Counted from the first letter of the stretch, positions 1-12,886 are shown. The stretch is DNA of 30,716 bases from Gryganskiella cystojenkinii (GCA_015852425.1 JAAAIG010000454.1:1-30716), one strand, 5' to 3'. Made by a program: numbers and translations. The notes: generated by a model from the letters alone, not told the origin.

Positions 1-2618
1 TTGATAGGGGAAAGGAGAATAAAAGAGCGAAAAGGGAACGGGACGAAAATGACGAAGTGAAAGGATAAGAAGGTTGACCTCCAAGGGGGACCTCAAAAGT
101 TGGATTGCCACTGGCGCTTTCATTATGTCCTCCGCATAATCATAGAAAAGACATCAAGTAAAGGTTATCTTCATCAAAATAAAATTTCTCCAACCGCAAG
201 ATTCTCGTGGAAAAAGCTGAAAACCTTATTGCGTAGTGCCTAACGCCTGGGGTCCTGGCTCGCTTTCCTACGACTCCCGATCAATTCTTTCGAAAAAATG
301 GCCAAATGCTGGCAGTGGACAGGGTTCAAAAAAAAAAAAAAAAAAAAAGGCTGAGAGGCAAAGCGAGTCGTCATCATCATCGTCCCTGCCTTTTCCTTCC
401 CCCACATTTAGTTTTCGTGAACGTTCTTCTTGACATGTTTGCCCTTCTCCTTGGTGAAGAATATAAATAAAGAGAAGAAAAAAAATGCGGGGAGTCACGT
501 GGTTGAGTTAAAAATCCTTCAAAGGTCGCGTCAATCCTCCTGTAAGTTTTGGGGCGACAGACAGAAGAGAGGAAAGCTCTCCGAAGGCCAAACTTCTTTT
601 AAGACAAGACAGAAGTGATAAAAAGGGAGAACAGGTGCCGCGTCCCTTGAGAAAACTCCCCGAGGACCCAACTTCTTTTTGAGACATGATAGAACGGATG
701 AAAATGGAGAACATATGCCGCGTCTCCTGGGAGACCTTTTTCTCCCTTTTAAGTTGTTGGACTTCAAGGGGTTTTGCTTGTCGTTGAACACGCACCATCC
801 CATTCACTTTTGTCATCCCTTCTATGACGTGAGGGGACTCCTCATCGATCCTTTTCTCCGCAAGCATGCAGAATCACTCTTCCTTACGAATAGCCAGAGG
901 AACACACCTGGCACGTTCAATCCACGTTCATCAAGTTGGACGAATAGAAAAAGTAAACCAAAGCTCGAAACTAGAAGCTCGGTTTAGAAAAACACCCCGT
1001 TAAATGGTATAACACGGCGAACTGCGCTCGACAAAAGAATGAGTTACAATCCTCCCTTTCCATGTCGTTATGGTCTGTTTTATGAAAAATGCGAAGCCAA
1101 GAGTGATTCTCCTCGTCGAAATAAAAAACTTCGAGGAACTTTTCTTTTTTGCTCTAAGGAGCACGAAAACGTCCCAGTGACTATGTGATCCGTTGCTGAC
1201 CTTTTTTCCACGGAAAGAACCCCTTTCTTATTCTATTTCACAAACGTCGAGCACAATGTCAGACGCCATCGCCTTCCACCTCGTTTATTCAAGGTAGTCT
1301 ATTGTCGGCTCGAAAGCACGCTCAACCCAGGAAACCCGATATGGACAAAAGCGACAGAATCCACTTCTCAGTTGCGAAAGAAAAAGGAAAAGGGAGCGAT
1401 GATGAAAAATAATGGACTTTCCAATACGCCATCTACGCCATATACGTTATGTCAACTTTGGCAAGAAAATACTCGGCTGCAGTGAAGAGACAGAAAGAAA
1501 GGCTCTTCGGCCAAACGACACGTTCTTTTTTTTTTTTGTTCTAGCTCCTCATCTGGAAAATATCGCAAGATTCGAGAGATTGGCCAGACATTATTGACTG
1601 ATCCCAACATTTTATTTACCTGAAGTCACTCAGACGAACCTCTTGTTCAAGAATAGAGTAAAGATTGCAGATGCATCTCGCCAACAGAAATCCACGAACC
1701 TTTGAAGATCTTTTTTTTTTTCTGTTGAAAGGACATTGAGTCGACTGAATTATCCGACGATAGTGCCCCATATACCGCGTGCGCCGAAACACATACAGCG
1801 ATGGACTTCTTTTCGTTTTGTTTTGGATCACCATCGTTTCAATACTGTGCACGCAAAGCATTCTCTGCCAATCGGCGTAAATAATATTTTGTGTGGCGAA
1901 GTCCATCATGTTCTCGCGTTGACAAAAACGAGTCATGAAAAGAACAGGAACATTTGACACGTCGAAGACTCAACCGCCCGTATCGCGAGCGATACATCAA
2001 CTTGATCGAAATATTCTAGAAGGTCGTGGTAGCCATCGCTTCCCTTGACATCGCTATTCAAGAAAAATGAATTAAGATAAAGATGAATGTTGACGGACTA
2101 ACTCGAAAAAAAAAAAATCACGGAGCTTTCAATTCTCTCTTTGAACACGAGACGACTGCGGGGGTGCCTCCTTGCAAAAGGCTCTCTACTCATCCGGTCT
2201 CTACGGCGTCTTTGACTCTTCATTTTGCTCTTACACGACTTTGTTGTTTCTTCAAACTGATCAATACGGACAACATATCAACGTTGTTCTACAAGACAAC
2301 ATGCGAAACTATTGCACCAGTTTTTAATGGCGACTGCCTTATCCTTTTATCGATTTTTCCTTTCTTCTTTCTGTCTCTTCTCCAGTCTTTGCTTTGCACC
2401 TCTTTTCGAAAACCTCACACCACTCGCCTTATTTTTTTTTTTTTTTTTTTGGCCCCATCCCCTTCCTTCGTTTTTCTTGCACGAGTGTTCGCGCTAAAAC
2501 TCAGTCTACCCCACACTACCTCCAATCTCTTTTTGTCTCACAATTCTCTGTCTAAGGCTCGTGTCACAGCCCTTGGCCTGCCCTCTCAACACTAAAAAAA
2601 TATACAAACATCGCCTCA
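1..2618. other. Gene-poor stretch, low complexity
   Basis: I see no convincing gene here. Open frames on both strands are short, rich in Lys or Phe runs and show no recognisable family. Notable contents are a 21-base A run at 328-348, a 19-base T run at 2432-2450, and an imperfect direct repeat near 585-742. From about 2200 the plus strand becomes strongly pyrimidine-rich, as expected for the promoter and leader of the gene starting at 2619. Confidence 0.6.
585..742. repeat. Imperfect tandem repeat, two units of about 78 bp
   Basis: Two adjacent segments (about 585-662 and 663-742) align with few gaps. Each holds AACTTCTTTT, then GAGA/AGACA, GATGAAAA or GATAAAAA, GGAGAACA, TGCCGCGTC and a GAGA-rich end. 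Identity is roughly 70 percent by eye. The minus-strand reading of both units gives similar Phe/Ser/Cys-rich peptides, but no supported gene. Confidence 0.6.
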
Positions 2619-2969
2619 ATGCCGTCTCGCCGTCAAGCATTCTTCACGTCCATCACCCTTTGGGCCATTTCGACCGCCGTGGTCTTGTTCACAGTAACAT
2701 ACTACGCCTCCGCGGCCCCGGTTCCAACCATAGACCCAGTGAAGACCAAGATGTCAACCCACACACCCTCACCTTCAATCATGTCCGCGGACGTGATGAA
2801 ACTGCGAAGGAAACGATCGCCGTCGTCCCCTGCCAGCGATCGGGGCGCTATTTCTCAAGACTATCGCGATGGCTACGATCATGAGCGCAGAAACATCCAT
2901 AAGCGGTACACGCCCAAGAGCGATGGCATTGCGAACCAATTCCCAAAAGACAGTGCCCTCGGACGTTAG
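2619..2969 (+). CDS. Small secreted or signal-anchored protein with dibasic sites
   Basis: Predicted 116-residue, intronless protein that I cannot place in a family. A basic N-terminus (PSRRQ) precedes a hydrophobic segment at residues 8-33, which fits a signal peptide ending near ASAA or a signal anchor. The rest is polar and basic. It contains RRKR (63-66) and KR (95-96), sites of the kind cut by the Golgi protease Kex2; cutting after both would release a C-terminal 20-residue peptide starting YTPKSDG. The start codon lies in an A-rich leader (tacaaacatcgcctcaATG) downstream of a long pyrimidine tract, typical of fungal promoters. An AATAAA-like signal (ATTAATAAAGC) lies about 120 nt past the stop. 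The PX gene converges on it from the other strand, with about 300 nt between the two stops. It could be a secreted peptide precursor; function is unknown. Confidence 0.6.
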   Translation: MPSRRQAFFTSITLWAISTAVVLFTVTYYASAAPVPTIDPVKTKMSTHTPSPSIMSADVMKLRRKRSPSSPASDRGAISQDYRDGYDHERRNIHKRYTPKSDGIANQFPKDSALGR

Positions 2970-3270
2970 ACTGTCCCCATGTTTTCATTTTTCCTCCCTT
3001 TAAAAAGACGCTGACAACTCCCCTACCCCTTCAAATTTCCTAATCCTGTCATCTTTCTTCCCATTCCTTTGAACACCGGGGCTATTTTCATTAATAAAGC
3101 GTTTGCATTGATTATTCTCATGATTCTCCTTTCCATATCGAAAAAGGCAGCTGTCAAAGAAAATAACGAGACCTCCTGTGAGAAACAGCAACAGAGACCA
3201 CCGAGGTTTGGTGTCTATTATATTATTGAGAGATTGATCTATAATCTATAATTTCTTGTTCCTTTTTAAG

Positions 3271-6200
3271 TTATTCTCTGGCGGTTTGGAAAAGGACCTT
3301 ATCCATCAGCTGAACAAAAGGTCCCATCAGGGTATCGATCACGGTTACCTTGGGTACCTTGACCTCTTCTTCTCCATCCTCGTCAAATGAACTACCCTTC
3401 TTTGTTGTGTCATCGTCCCAGCTGATCATCTCGAGCTCATCTACATCCTCCTGATGCATCCCCATGCCTCTCAACTCGTTTCGGACGCGTTCTCTTTCCT
3501 CGTTGTGACCTGGTGTTGCACCTCCGGCGGAGGTGGAGGTGGTGGCGTTATGACTCGCTCTATCGAGACCGGCCATATGTCGGACTTCCTCGCGTTTGCG
3601 ATCCTTGACTTCTGTGAAATATACACGAAGGTCTTCGGCTTCCTTTCGAAGTTCGTCCCATTGGGCCTGATCCAGATTCGACTTGATAAAGGCATCGAGA
3701 TCGACGGTCACACGCAATTCCTCCTCAGTCTTGTAATCGATCCGGGTGCGACCATAACCCGTGCGCATAAACGAAATGATACTCTCGATCCATTCCAACA
3801 GGTCGTGAAAGATACCATCATCCTGTTTATGAACTGCATGGACAAATTTGTAAAAACTCGGGAGATGCTTCCTGACCAGGTTTAGGTACAATGTCGCCGT
3901 TGTTGGTTTTCCTTCCCGGTGACCTTCTTCTATAAATTAAAGAAACAGAACTTTAGTATTTTGGATTCTTTATCTCCCCCCCTTTTTTTTGAGACAAAAA
4001 AAAAATAAGCAAAATAAGCAAAAGTGAACCGAGCTAATAAAAAAAACCAATTGTTATTCCTTTAGTCTCCTCCTTCCTTACTCTCCCTCCCTTCCCCTCT
4101 TTCTCTCTCCTTGAGCTCAACTTACCATCATTGCCATCGGCCTGCTCAACAATCTTGATGAGCTCATCGGTAAAGTCTCTGACATCCATCAGACTGTCTG
4201 CGACGTTGGCAGACTTGTAGACCTTGACCAATGGCTGATAAAAGATAGCAATCACCTCCTTGAAGATCTCGCCTGTCACGCCCTGGAAAACAAGACCCAT
4301 CAGTCTTTCTTTTTCTCGGATCCGCAAGTGGGCCACCAGGAGTTGTTGGAGTTGACGGATCAAATTAGATTCATGTTGAGGAGGTGCCTCAGCGTGATGT
4401 TGATTAAGTTGTCGCTGATGTAGATGCTTTTCATCGTCTGCTTGCACCGGAATAGTCTTATTGCTTTGGTAATTGTCCTCTAAACTGCTCCTAGAGGAGG
4501 CATCGCTCTCGGTGTTATAGTCGCTCTTGTCACTAAACTCACTGTCCTCGGCAATTTTGAGCCCTGCTCCTTCATTTTGTTCTTGTTGTTGCTGACGCAT
4601 TTTCCGGGCTTGCTGCCTCTCTAGCTTTTCTTGCTCCAGCTTTTGTTGAGCATCCCAGACACGCTTGATCTGATGTGGTTGCAACATGGGCAAGATTTGA
4701 TCCGATCGGAGGACATCCATGACTAGACTGAGCTCCGTGATATCGTAAGGTTCTACAATATATTGAGAGGAAGGTTAAGCCGATTAGTATTTTAACTCGC
4801 ACGCCTAATGAATCACAAAGGATGGGTGGCTGTGTGGGCGATCCAAAAAAAGATAAAAGTACTTTACCATCTTCGGTAAAGATCTGACTAATGACGGATC
4901 GAGGCGCGTAGACATAATTTCGAATCTTTTCACAAAGAGCAGGGTCACCGACTTCGGCCTCAGTCTCGGTAATCTCCTTCTTGTACTCGGCCACTTCCTC
5001 TTGCATGTTGCCCGAGATGATCCGTTGCATCAGACTCCGGCTCCCAAACGGCTGCGCCAAGAAAAGATCCATGATGCCTTTCATCATCGCCATTGGGTTT
5101 GAGACCTTGAGGATCCCCCACATGGTCCTGTACGGCATCAGCATATGGGTTCGTTTCAGCTGTGTGAAATTCAATGTTGCATCATCCGAGGACGTAAAGA
5201 CGTGATAAAGCGTCGAGGCAAAGTTCATACAACCCCACTCGAACACGGACTGGTACAACGGTGGCAGGTTATGGACGTTATCAACATGTTTGAACGCTGC
5301 AAATAACCGAGAGACACCTCCGGGTTGCAACAGATCCAATTTAACTTCTTTGAGTTGAGAATCCAATTCGTCGACTTTTTTAGCAACCTCGCGATCGAAT
5401 CTGGCCTGTTGCTCCATTCTATGTTCGTCCAGGGCGACTCGGGTCTGGACATCCTTGGCCTCCTCGGGTGTGAGATCGATAGCGTCCTTGGTGAGAAAGG
5501 CGATAAATGTGGACGAGTCAACAATCTCCTGACTAACTTTGGCGAGGTTGTGCAGATATCCACGAAGACTGATTCGATCCTTTTCCCGAGCAGCTTTGGC
5601 AGCCGACGCTCCTGAGCGTGCCACATATTTCGCGGGTGGGACGGGAAGTTCGGCATGAGGAAAGTCATGTCTTAACTAAAGATAGTACGAGAAACATGAA
5701 GAAAACGATAAAGAAAAAATTGCCTGAGTACAAAGAGGCGTAAAAAAATCGCCGATCGGTCATTTTCAAGTTGGTTGAGAGCAGAAGGGCGGCCAAAATA
5801 CGCACGGTGTGAAAGAGCCTCCTGAAGCGACCGTGGCGTCTTGCGACCACAAACTCTTGTCCATCTGCAAATGTGCTCGAGATGATGAATTCCTATTTGA
5901 GAAAAAGAAACCATACTCATCGTAAATATCAAGAATATTAAAAATATTATGCGCACGATTCCGAGAAATAAAACCAACAGGCTACATCTGCACGCCAAGA
6001 ACGAAAACACTCAAAAAAAATAAAAAAAGCCCAAAGATCAAAAGATCAAGAGAAAAAGGCAAAAGTCCGTCCATTTAACTGTGGTTGCAAGATCATGCAG
6101 GTCCCAAAACAAAACAAAAAATACAAAAGCACGGGCAGGGGGAAAATGGTAAGTTGGACAACCCAAAAATGAAAATAACGAATTGCTAATGAGAGTAAAG

Positions 6201-7161
6201 TGTAATGCCGTGAGGATGAAAGCACAAACAAAATTCTTTCAAACTCAAAAAAATAGCCGACAAAAAATCAAACCAAAAACCAGACCAAAACTGGTCTTTG
6301 CTTACAGCATGCACATGTTCTCGAACATGACGCTTCTCTTTCACGATCCGTACGCCCACAACATTGACCCTCACTCCATGGATCGCGCTAGAGAAGGCAC
6401 ACGGGGACACTGATCGCGAGCGAGCCGGTGTTGCTGTTTGTGGTTGTTGCTCTTGAACACGCAGGTGTTGGTTGTCTCGTCCACTGGTGTTGTCTAAGCT
6501 GAGACGGTCTAGATCGATGTTGTTACCATCCTGGTCAGGGTTGTCGAGGTAGTAACCTTTGGCCCTGATACTATCCTGTCTTGCGGCGAGATCTTTCTTT
6601 TCTAGAGCTCGTTGTTCGACAGTCTTGATCGCCATACTATACATAAGCACCAGTGTTCGTTCGCCCTTGTTCTTGAGACGTTTTCGCCGAATCATCTCTT
6701 CACGCTCTACACCGTTACCGGCTTCGATCTTTGCCCATTCATCCATAAAAGTTTGAAGTTTTGGCCATAATGCACCTCGACTGCTGGTCAAGAAGGGAAA
6801 CGGGACGACGATGGATTCGAAAAGGTACCGCAGAAACGGAGTCGTGGAGTTGGCATGCTCATCCTTGAGATCAAAAGGACCCCCGAGGTTAGGAAGGGTT
6901 TCGTATGGGTTCTTTTGTAATCGGTCTAGTTCGTTGTTGATGAGGACGCCGAGGAGGTATTTTTTAAGGTAGTGTTCTTGGCTGGTTGTCAGGAGAGAGG
7001 TGGAGCCGCTTGTGGTCGATGATGATGGTGGTGCGTCTATGAACAAAGATATGAGTTAAGATGGGAGACAAAGAGATAAAAAAAGTGGTTATTACTTGGA
7101 GGACAACGTCTCGAAAGTAGAGAAGGAAAAGGGCTGAGCGTCAGTTGCATTTACCCGTCAT
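3271..7161 (-). CDS. PXB/PX/DUF3818 phosphoinositide-binding protein (Ypr097w/Lec1-like)
   Basis: Six exons on the minus strand: 7161-7155, 7036-6306, 5892-5806, 5675-4868, 4752-4126 and 3929-3271. The introns are 118, 413, 130, 115 and 196 nt, all GT..AG. Phases join cleanly to give 972 residues, close to yeast Ypr097w. Residues about 15-130 (EHYLKKYLLGVLINNELDRL, then PFLRYLFESIVVPFPF) match the N-terminal PX-associated PXB domain. The PX domain runs about 225-365, with FADGQEFVVARRHGRFRRL for lipid contact, a Pro-rich loop LPVPP and REKDRISLRGYLHNL. The remainder is the helical DUF3818 region with a charged coiled coil (QQKLEQEKLERQQARKMRQQ) and an acidic stretch before the C-terminus. Relatives are peripheral membrane proteins binding phosphoinositides and implicated in sterol/lipid distribution. 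The first exon is only 7 nt (ATGACGG), chosen because ATG-ACG-G plus AC from exon 2 restores frame; a start elsewhere upstream is possible. The 413-nt intron 2 is the least certain. Both splice sites and the PX sequence across it fit well. Confidence 0.85.
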
Positions 7162-8110
7162 TTGCCTATTCACCACTCGTTGTGGTAATGCGTGTTTGAA
7201 CTTTGGTATTGTTTGTGAGGAGCAATGGGGATTGTAATGACCGGGAATGAGAGTGATGAGAGGAATGAAAAGAGAAAAAAGCGAGAGCAAAAAGCAGAAG
7301 AGGAGAGAGCGGCAACAGTCAAAAATACACGCGTACAAGCGTCCACCTTTTTGGAGTGAAGTGCGTTAATGATCTCAGACAATAAATTTTTTTACCAAAC
7401 GGTACGAACAGTGCTCAATGACTTCATTCTTCTGGAGAGGTTGAATCACTTGAGACTCGGTTTTCTTCACAAGTCTTGGCACAAACAGCAGAGATCGATC
7501 TTTTGTGACAACAACATGATTGAACCCTGTGCAGTGCAACGCACAGCAACAACGATAAAATGAAAACAAAACAGCCATTCTTGACGTCGCAGTTGGCACT
7601 CATCCTTGGATCGACTTTCGACCTCGTCGAGTAAAAATAAATGTTTATGGCGCATTATGCAATATCCAACGAGCTATGAAACGCAGACGCGGGATTCCGT
7701 TGTGGAAAACAATCAACCTACGACACCCCCGCCAAGCAACGCGTCTTTTCATGATACTCTAATGCGCAATTTTTTTATCTCTTTGAACTCATGTCATATC
7801 GGGTACAAAACACGATGATGTCTCAAGCCACTCAACCTGGTCCCATCTTATGCATTCATGCACGTGACCTCCCCGCAGCAAAACCTTACAGTACCCATGT
7901 CCAGCCGGTTCACGTAAGGCCATCATTTTTCTGCAACACAGCTGGAAGGCAGTTACTAGGTCTGCTGCTTCGCAGTTTTAAGTCTGCCTTACGAAAGGCA
8001 CACGAGAAAGAACGACCTTATCGCGATTTGTTGTGTATGAAGGTTTGGACTTCGGGGATCTTTCTTTCGTGGGTTCAGATTTGTCACTAGGCGCGCCGCT
8101 CTTGAAAGGG

Positions 8111-8117
8111 TATAAAA
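8111..8117 (+). promoter_or_regulatory. TATA box of AKR copy 1
   Basis: TATAAAA lies 117 nt before the start codon in a GC-rich surround (GGGTATAAAAGGGC). It is followed by a pyrimidine-rich stretch with an expected transcription start about 30 nt downstream. The second gene copy has TATAAAT at the matching place. Confidence 0.6.
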
Positions 8118-8233
8118 GGGCTGATACAATTTCGGTTTTCTCTTTCCTTTCTTTATTTCTCTTTTTAAAAAAATTCACAGACACTCGTCCAACACTTCAG
8201 CAACAACACGACCTCTCCTACTATTTTTTAACA

Positions 8234-9971
<1,738 letters not shown>

Positions 9972-10514
9972 GACGACGAGAAGTGTAAGCCGGGATGGAT
10001 TTTTTATTGTCGAGCAAGAAGGGCTCATCCTTTTATATTCAACGAACCCATTAAAGGAGCGCCCTACACAGGGTCACAGACAGAAGACCCAACACGTGAC
10101 AATGACTGCTAATATGGCGTAACGAGGACCATGTGCACAGACAACGTTTTATTTATGGTGCGATCTTAGCCTTCCACGTTGTTCACTATCATAACATAAA
10201 TATAAAACACACATCTGTACTATACCTGACTAAGAATGAATTAAAGCTTGGCGAAAACCTTCGTGGACCCACCGCTGTCGGCCCTCTTCAATCATTTTTT
10301 GACGGTCCTCTATTTTCCACTTTTTTTTCTTTTGCACTCCCTTGATACTTTCGCTATCTCCCACTCTGTTCCCATCACTTATCCTCATTCTTTCCCCATA
10401 GCTTGACGCATTACTTCTCATTCCATTTCATCTGTGCGTTTCAGTACGTTGAGCCTCCTCCCACCATACTCAATCACTCCCATAGACAACGCCTAGACGT
10501 GCATTATTCCTGCC
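9972..10514. other. Intergenic, AKR copy 1 to small secreted gene
   Basis: The first about 80 bp still match the DNA after AKR copy 2. No canonical AATAAA follows the stop. A TATAAAA at 10201-10207 and a T/C-rich stretch from 10300 to 10500 suggest that the right half is promoter and leader of the gene at 10515. No RNA gene or repeat was seen. Confidence 0.5.
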
Positions 10515-10820
10515 ATGAAGTGTTACCTATGGTTCATGCTGATCTCGTTTGCCTCACTTGCAAACGCCGTCAACCCCAATGGGGGTATACCAAGTGCACT
10601 CACTGAAGAAGGCGGGTTCATGCAAGGCGGGTTCATGCAAGGCGGAATGCCAGGATCACCTATGGGCGATCCTATGGCTATGGATAGAATGGATGATGAT
10701 GCGAGGTTTTCTGGTATGGGAGATCCTATTATGGGTGATCCCGGTATGGATTCTAGCTTCGCTCTTGGTATCGGTCCTGGCATTGGTCTTGGTATGGGTG
10801 AAATTCGCCACGGAGATTGA
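10515..10820 (+). CDS. Small secreted Gly/Met/Pro-rich protein
   Basis: Predicted 101-residue, intronless protein with no family I recognise. Residues 1-18 (MKCYLWFMLISFASLANA) form a textbook signal peptide with an ANA-V cleavage site. The mature part is Gly-, Met-, Asp- and Pro-rich and low complexity. It contains GGFMQ twice followed by GGM, then MGDP units, then an alternating Gly-Ile/Leu tail. At DNA level a 15-bp unit (GCGGGTTCATGCAAG) is tandemly duplicated, so the repeat can grow or shrink. No cysteine remains after the signal peptide. A spliced extension past the stop cannot be excluded: possible donor and acceptor sites lie at 10840-10940. It sits between the two AKR units but was not itself duplicated. 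Confidence 0.6.
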   Translation: MKCYLWFMLISFASLANAVNPNGGIPSALTEEGGFMQGGFMQGGMPGSPMGDPMAMDRMDDDARFSGMGDPIMGDPGMDSSFALGIGPGIGLGMGEIRHGD

Positions 10821-11010
10821 GGTGTCTCCGGTCCTTCAGGTACTACCAGTTGTGTGCCGCTGACACTCAGGTCATGGTAATGTCAATCAATATCTAATAC
10901 GAACCTTTCCACTATCCTTGCACTCCCCCATAGCCGAACGGCCTCAAGGGCGGACTTCGTAGCGTGGAGTGCGTATGGTTGATAGCAATCGTATTTCAGA
11001 CCCTTAAATT
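10821..11010. other. Short intergenic stretch
   Basis: It holds nothing I can assign. A run ending CAGACCCTTAAATT (10998-11011) recurs as CAGACCCTTAAATT at 19811-19824, after the MFS gene. Confidence 0.4.
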
Positions 11011-11100
11011 TCTTTGTTCACATCTATATCCACAGATATTGACCAGAGCGAGTACGCCAACAGTCTGTGTTTTCCGTTTATTAGGACGGTGGTCGATAGG
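11011..11100 (-). repeat. Dispersed repeat fragment shared with 21272-21362
   Basis: About 90 bp match 21272-21362 in the same orientation, including TCTTTGTTC, ATATTGACCAG, GCGAGTACG, CAACAGTCTGTG and GTTTATTAGGACG. One single-base length difference shifts the minus-strand frame. At 21272-21362 the minus strand is an open frame reading VLINGKAQTVDVLALVNI. Here the same peptide starts as VLINGK and then goes out of frame. I read it as a decayed paralogous fragment of that unidentified coding family. Confidence 0.65.
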
Positions 11101-11249
11101 GTTAACACACCCTTACGTCGACTCCGACGAACCCCTCCTGCTTGCAACAATATTATCGTGATGGTTATATTTGGAGCGGATGAGAGTCGCGAAAATTTGT
11201 GACGGGATCGAACACGAAGTTTATTAACGCACACAACGATTTAGATATA

Positions 11250-11445
11250 GTCGAGAGAATGCACATACAAGGATCAAAAGCAACGTCTCTCTGTACGCTT
11301 GGCTGCCACAAGCTAGTTATCCTTGGGGATGGGTGCGGGGTGGTGGCGAAGTAAATGACTGGACGATGGCTCCAAGAGGGTGGTGGTGCACAGCACATTC
11401 CCATATCTCAGCTCCCACTCTCTTTTTTTCCGGGTATATGGTTTA
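11250..11445 (-). repeat. 28S-derived composite repeat, copy A
   Basis: On the minus strand 11255-11321 reads as a degenerate piece of large-subunit rRNA: GGATAACTAGCTTGTGGCAG then CCAAGCGTACAG, GACGTTGCTTTTGATCCTT. This corresponds to the universally conserved block GGATAACTGGCTTGTGGCAG..CAAGCGTTCATAGCGAC. Beyond that block the sequence shared with copy B (about 15586-15612) is not rRNA that I recognise (GCCACCACCCCGC). The farther part, 11374-11445, recurs at 16649-16700 (GAGGGTGGTGG, CAGCACATTCCCATATCTC). This is therefore a chimera of an rRNA 3'-part and an unrelated head. Confidence 0.65.
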
Positions 11446-12009
11446 GCTCACTCTTTCTCTCTTTTTTCGGCTCTATGGTTTAGCTCGCCCTCTCTTTATT
11501 TTACGGGTATATGGTTTATACTCAAAAAATCTGAATAATAAAAACTTTGTGTGGCAGTTAAGGTGATCTTGCTCGGTGGAATATGAGATGGAGTTCAGCA
11601 GATGTATCTTCAAGAAGTCTTATTTTTCGATGGCTACAGGGCACTGAAAGTCGCCGGTCCCGATTACCATAATGAGAGATTCAACCAGGAGTGGTCCACA
11701 TGATTATGGCCGCCGTTCACTCGCCGCTCACTGTGTTTTTCCGATAGTCATCGACTTAAGGAAATCGAGTTAAGCGAAAATGGTGACATCACAGTACAAT
11801 AATCTTATGCTCACGATGCATAGGCTGCATCCTTTTGAAAACTTTACTCTCAATTGTGCAAACTTAAAAAATGCGGATCAGTAAAAACAGTACATGTGGA
11901 CAAAACCTTATTCGAATCAAGCATCAACAAAAGCAGACAACCCCCGCGCCTGCGGCTGTGATTTCTTTACCGGGATAACAATATGCCGGGTGGTATGCCA
12001 GACAGAAAA
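11446..12009. other. Intergenic DNA containing more of the dispersed repeat
   Basis: No gene is seen. A motif TATATGGTTTA recurs (11435, 11509) with a related copy between (CTCTATGGTTTAGCTC). At about 11912-11990 ATCAAGCATCAACAAAA and, later, ATATGCCGG recur in the same order at 16745-16822. The copy 2 duplication unit begins directly after this tail. Confidence 0.5.
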
Positions 12010-12570
12010 TGCTCGATGACTTCATTCTTCTGGAGAGAATTTTTTGTCGGCTTGGGATAACTCTTTTGAGACTCTGTTTTTCTTCGCAGGCTTTGACAGA
12101 AACAGTAGAGATAGACCTTTTGTGACAACAAAGACTGCTTTGTTCTGCTGAAACTTGTGAAGTGTAACGCACATCAACAACAATAAAAATGAAAACAACC
12201 TAGCCATTCTTGACTTCGGAACTCATCTTTGGATCGACTTTCGACCTGGTCGAGGGAGAAAGTTCACAAGTGTTTTTGGCGCATTATGTAATATCCATCC
12301 AACGCGAACCCGACTCGACGAGCGAGGAAACGCAGGCTCGAGATACCGATGTGCAACGCGTCTTTTCATGGTCCTCGTTCGCGCAATTCTTCTATCTTTC
12401 AATTGTCTTTGAACTCATGTCATATCGCATATAAAAACACAGTGATATCTTGAGTTACCCAACATGGTCCCAACATGTCTTCATTTTTCATCTAATGCAT
12501 TTTGTCCATATGCTCCCGCAACAAAACCTTATGGCACCCATGCCCTTGTTGCTCAGTTAGTGACAAATGG

Positions 12571-12623
12571 TCACTATTCACCACCGATTCGAATGTATAC
12601 AAATCGAATGTACATCATAGTGA
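12571..12623. repeat. 53-bp inverted-repeat insert in AKR copy 2 upstream DNA
   Basis: TCACTAT (12571-12577) and its reverse complement ATAGTGA (12617-12623) bracket a segment with two direct copies of TCGAATGTA (12589-12597 and 12604-12612). A further TTCGAAT follows at 12624. The corresponding place upstream of AKR copy 1 lacks it. It could be a tiny non-autonomous insertion or a regulatory palindrome. Confidence 0.5.
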
Positions 12624-12879
12624 TTCGAATTTGAGCCCATGCCTTCGAGGATTTTTGCTCACAACTCTTAAAATACTATCGGTCTGAACCAGGTTAATGA
12701 TTCAACCGCCCCCAAACTAGGACCTTCAAGGGTGCGCACCAAAATCACCAACTCCAAAACGGCACGAACCCTTACCGCGATTTGTTGTGCATGAGGGTTG
12801 AACTTCGAACCTTTTCCTGCTTTGCAACTGCGCAATCTTTTGTGCGCTCGGAGATTCAGATTTGACGCTCTCGAAAATG

Positions 12880-12886
12880 TATAAAT
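12880..12886 (+). promoter_or_regulatory. TATA box of AKR copy 2
   Basis: TATAAAT lies 101 nt before the start codon in the context CTCTCGAAAATGTATAAATGG. It corresponds to TATAAAA at 8111 in copy 1. The flanks have diverged, losing the GC-rich context of copy 1, so expression level may differ. Confidence 0.55.

Noticed and set aside
2083..2595. 170-codon plus-strand frame
   Set aside because: It is driven by T/C-rich promoter DNA with poly-Phe, has no family features, and runs into the leader of the gene at 2619.
3454..3885. Plus-strand 143-codon open frame opposite the last PX-gene exon
   Set aside because: It is a shadow of the well-supported minus-strand exon; its poly-Gly run comes from the antisense of an Ala/Thr/Ser-rich coding stretch.
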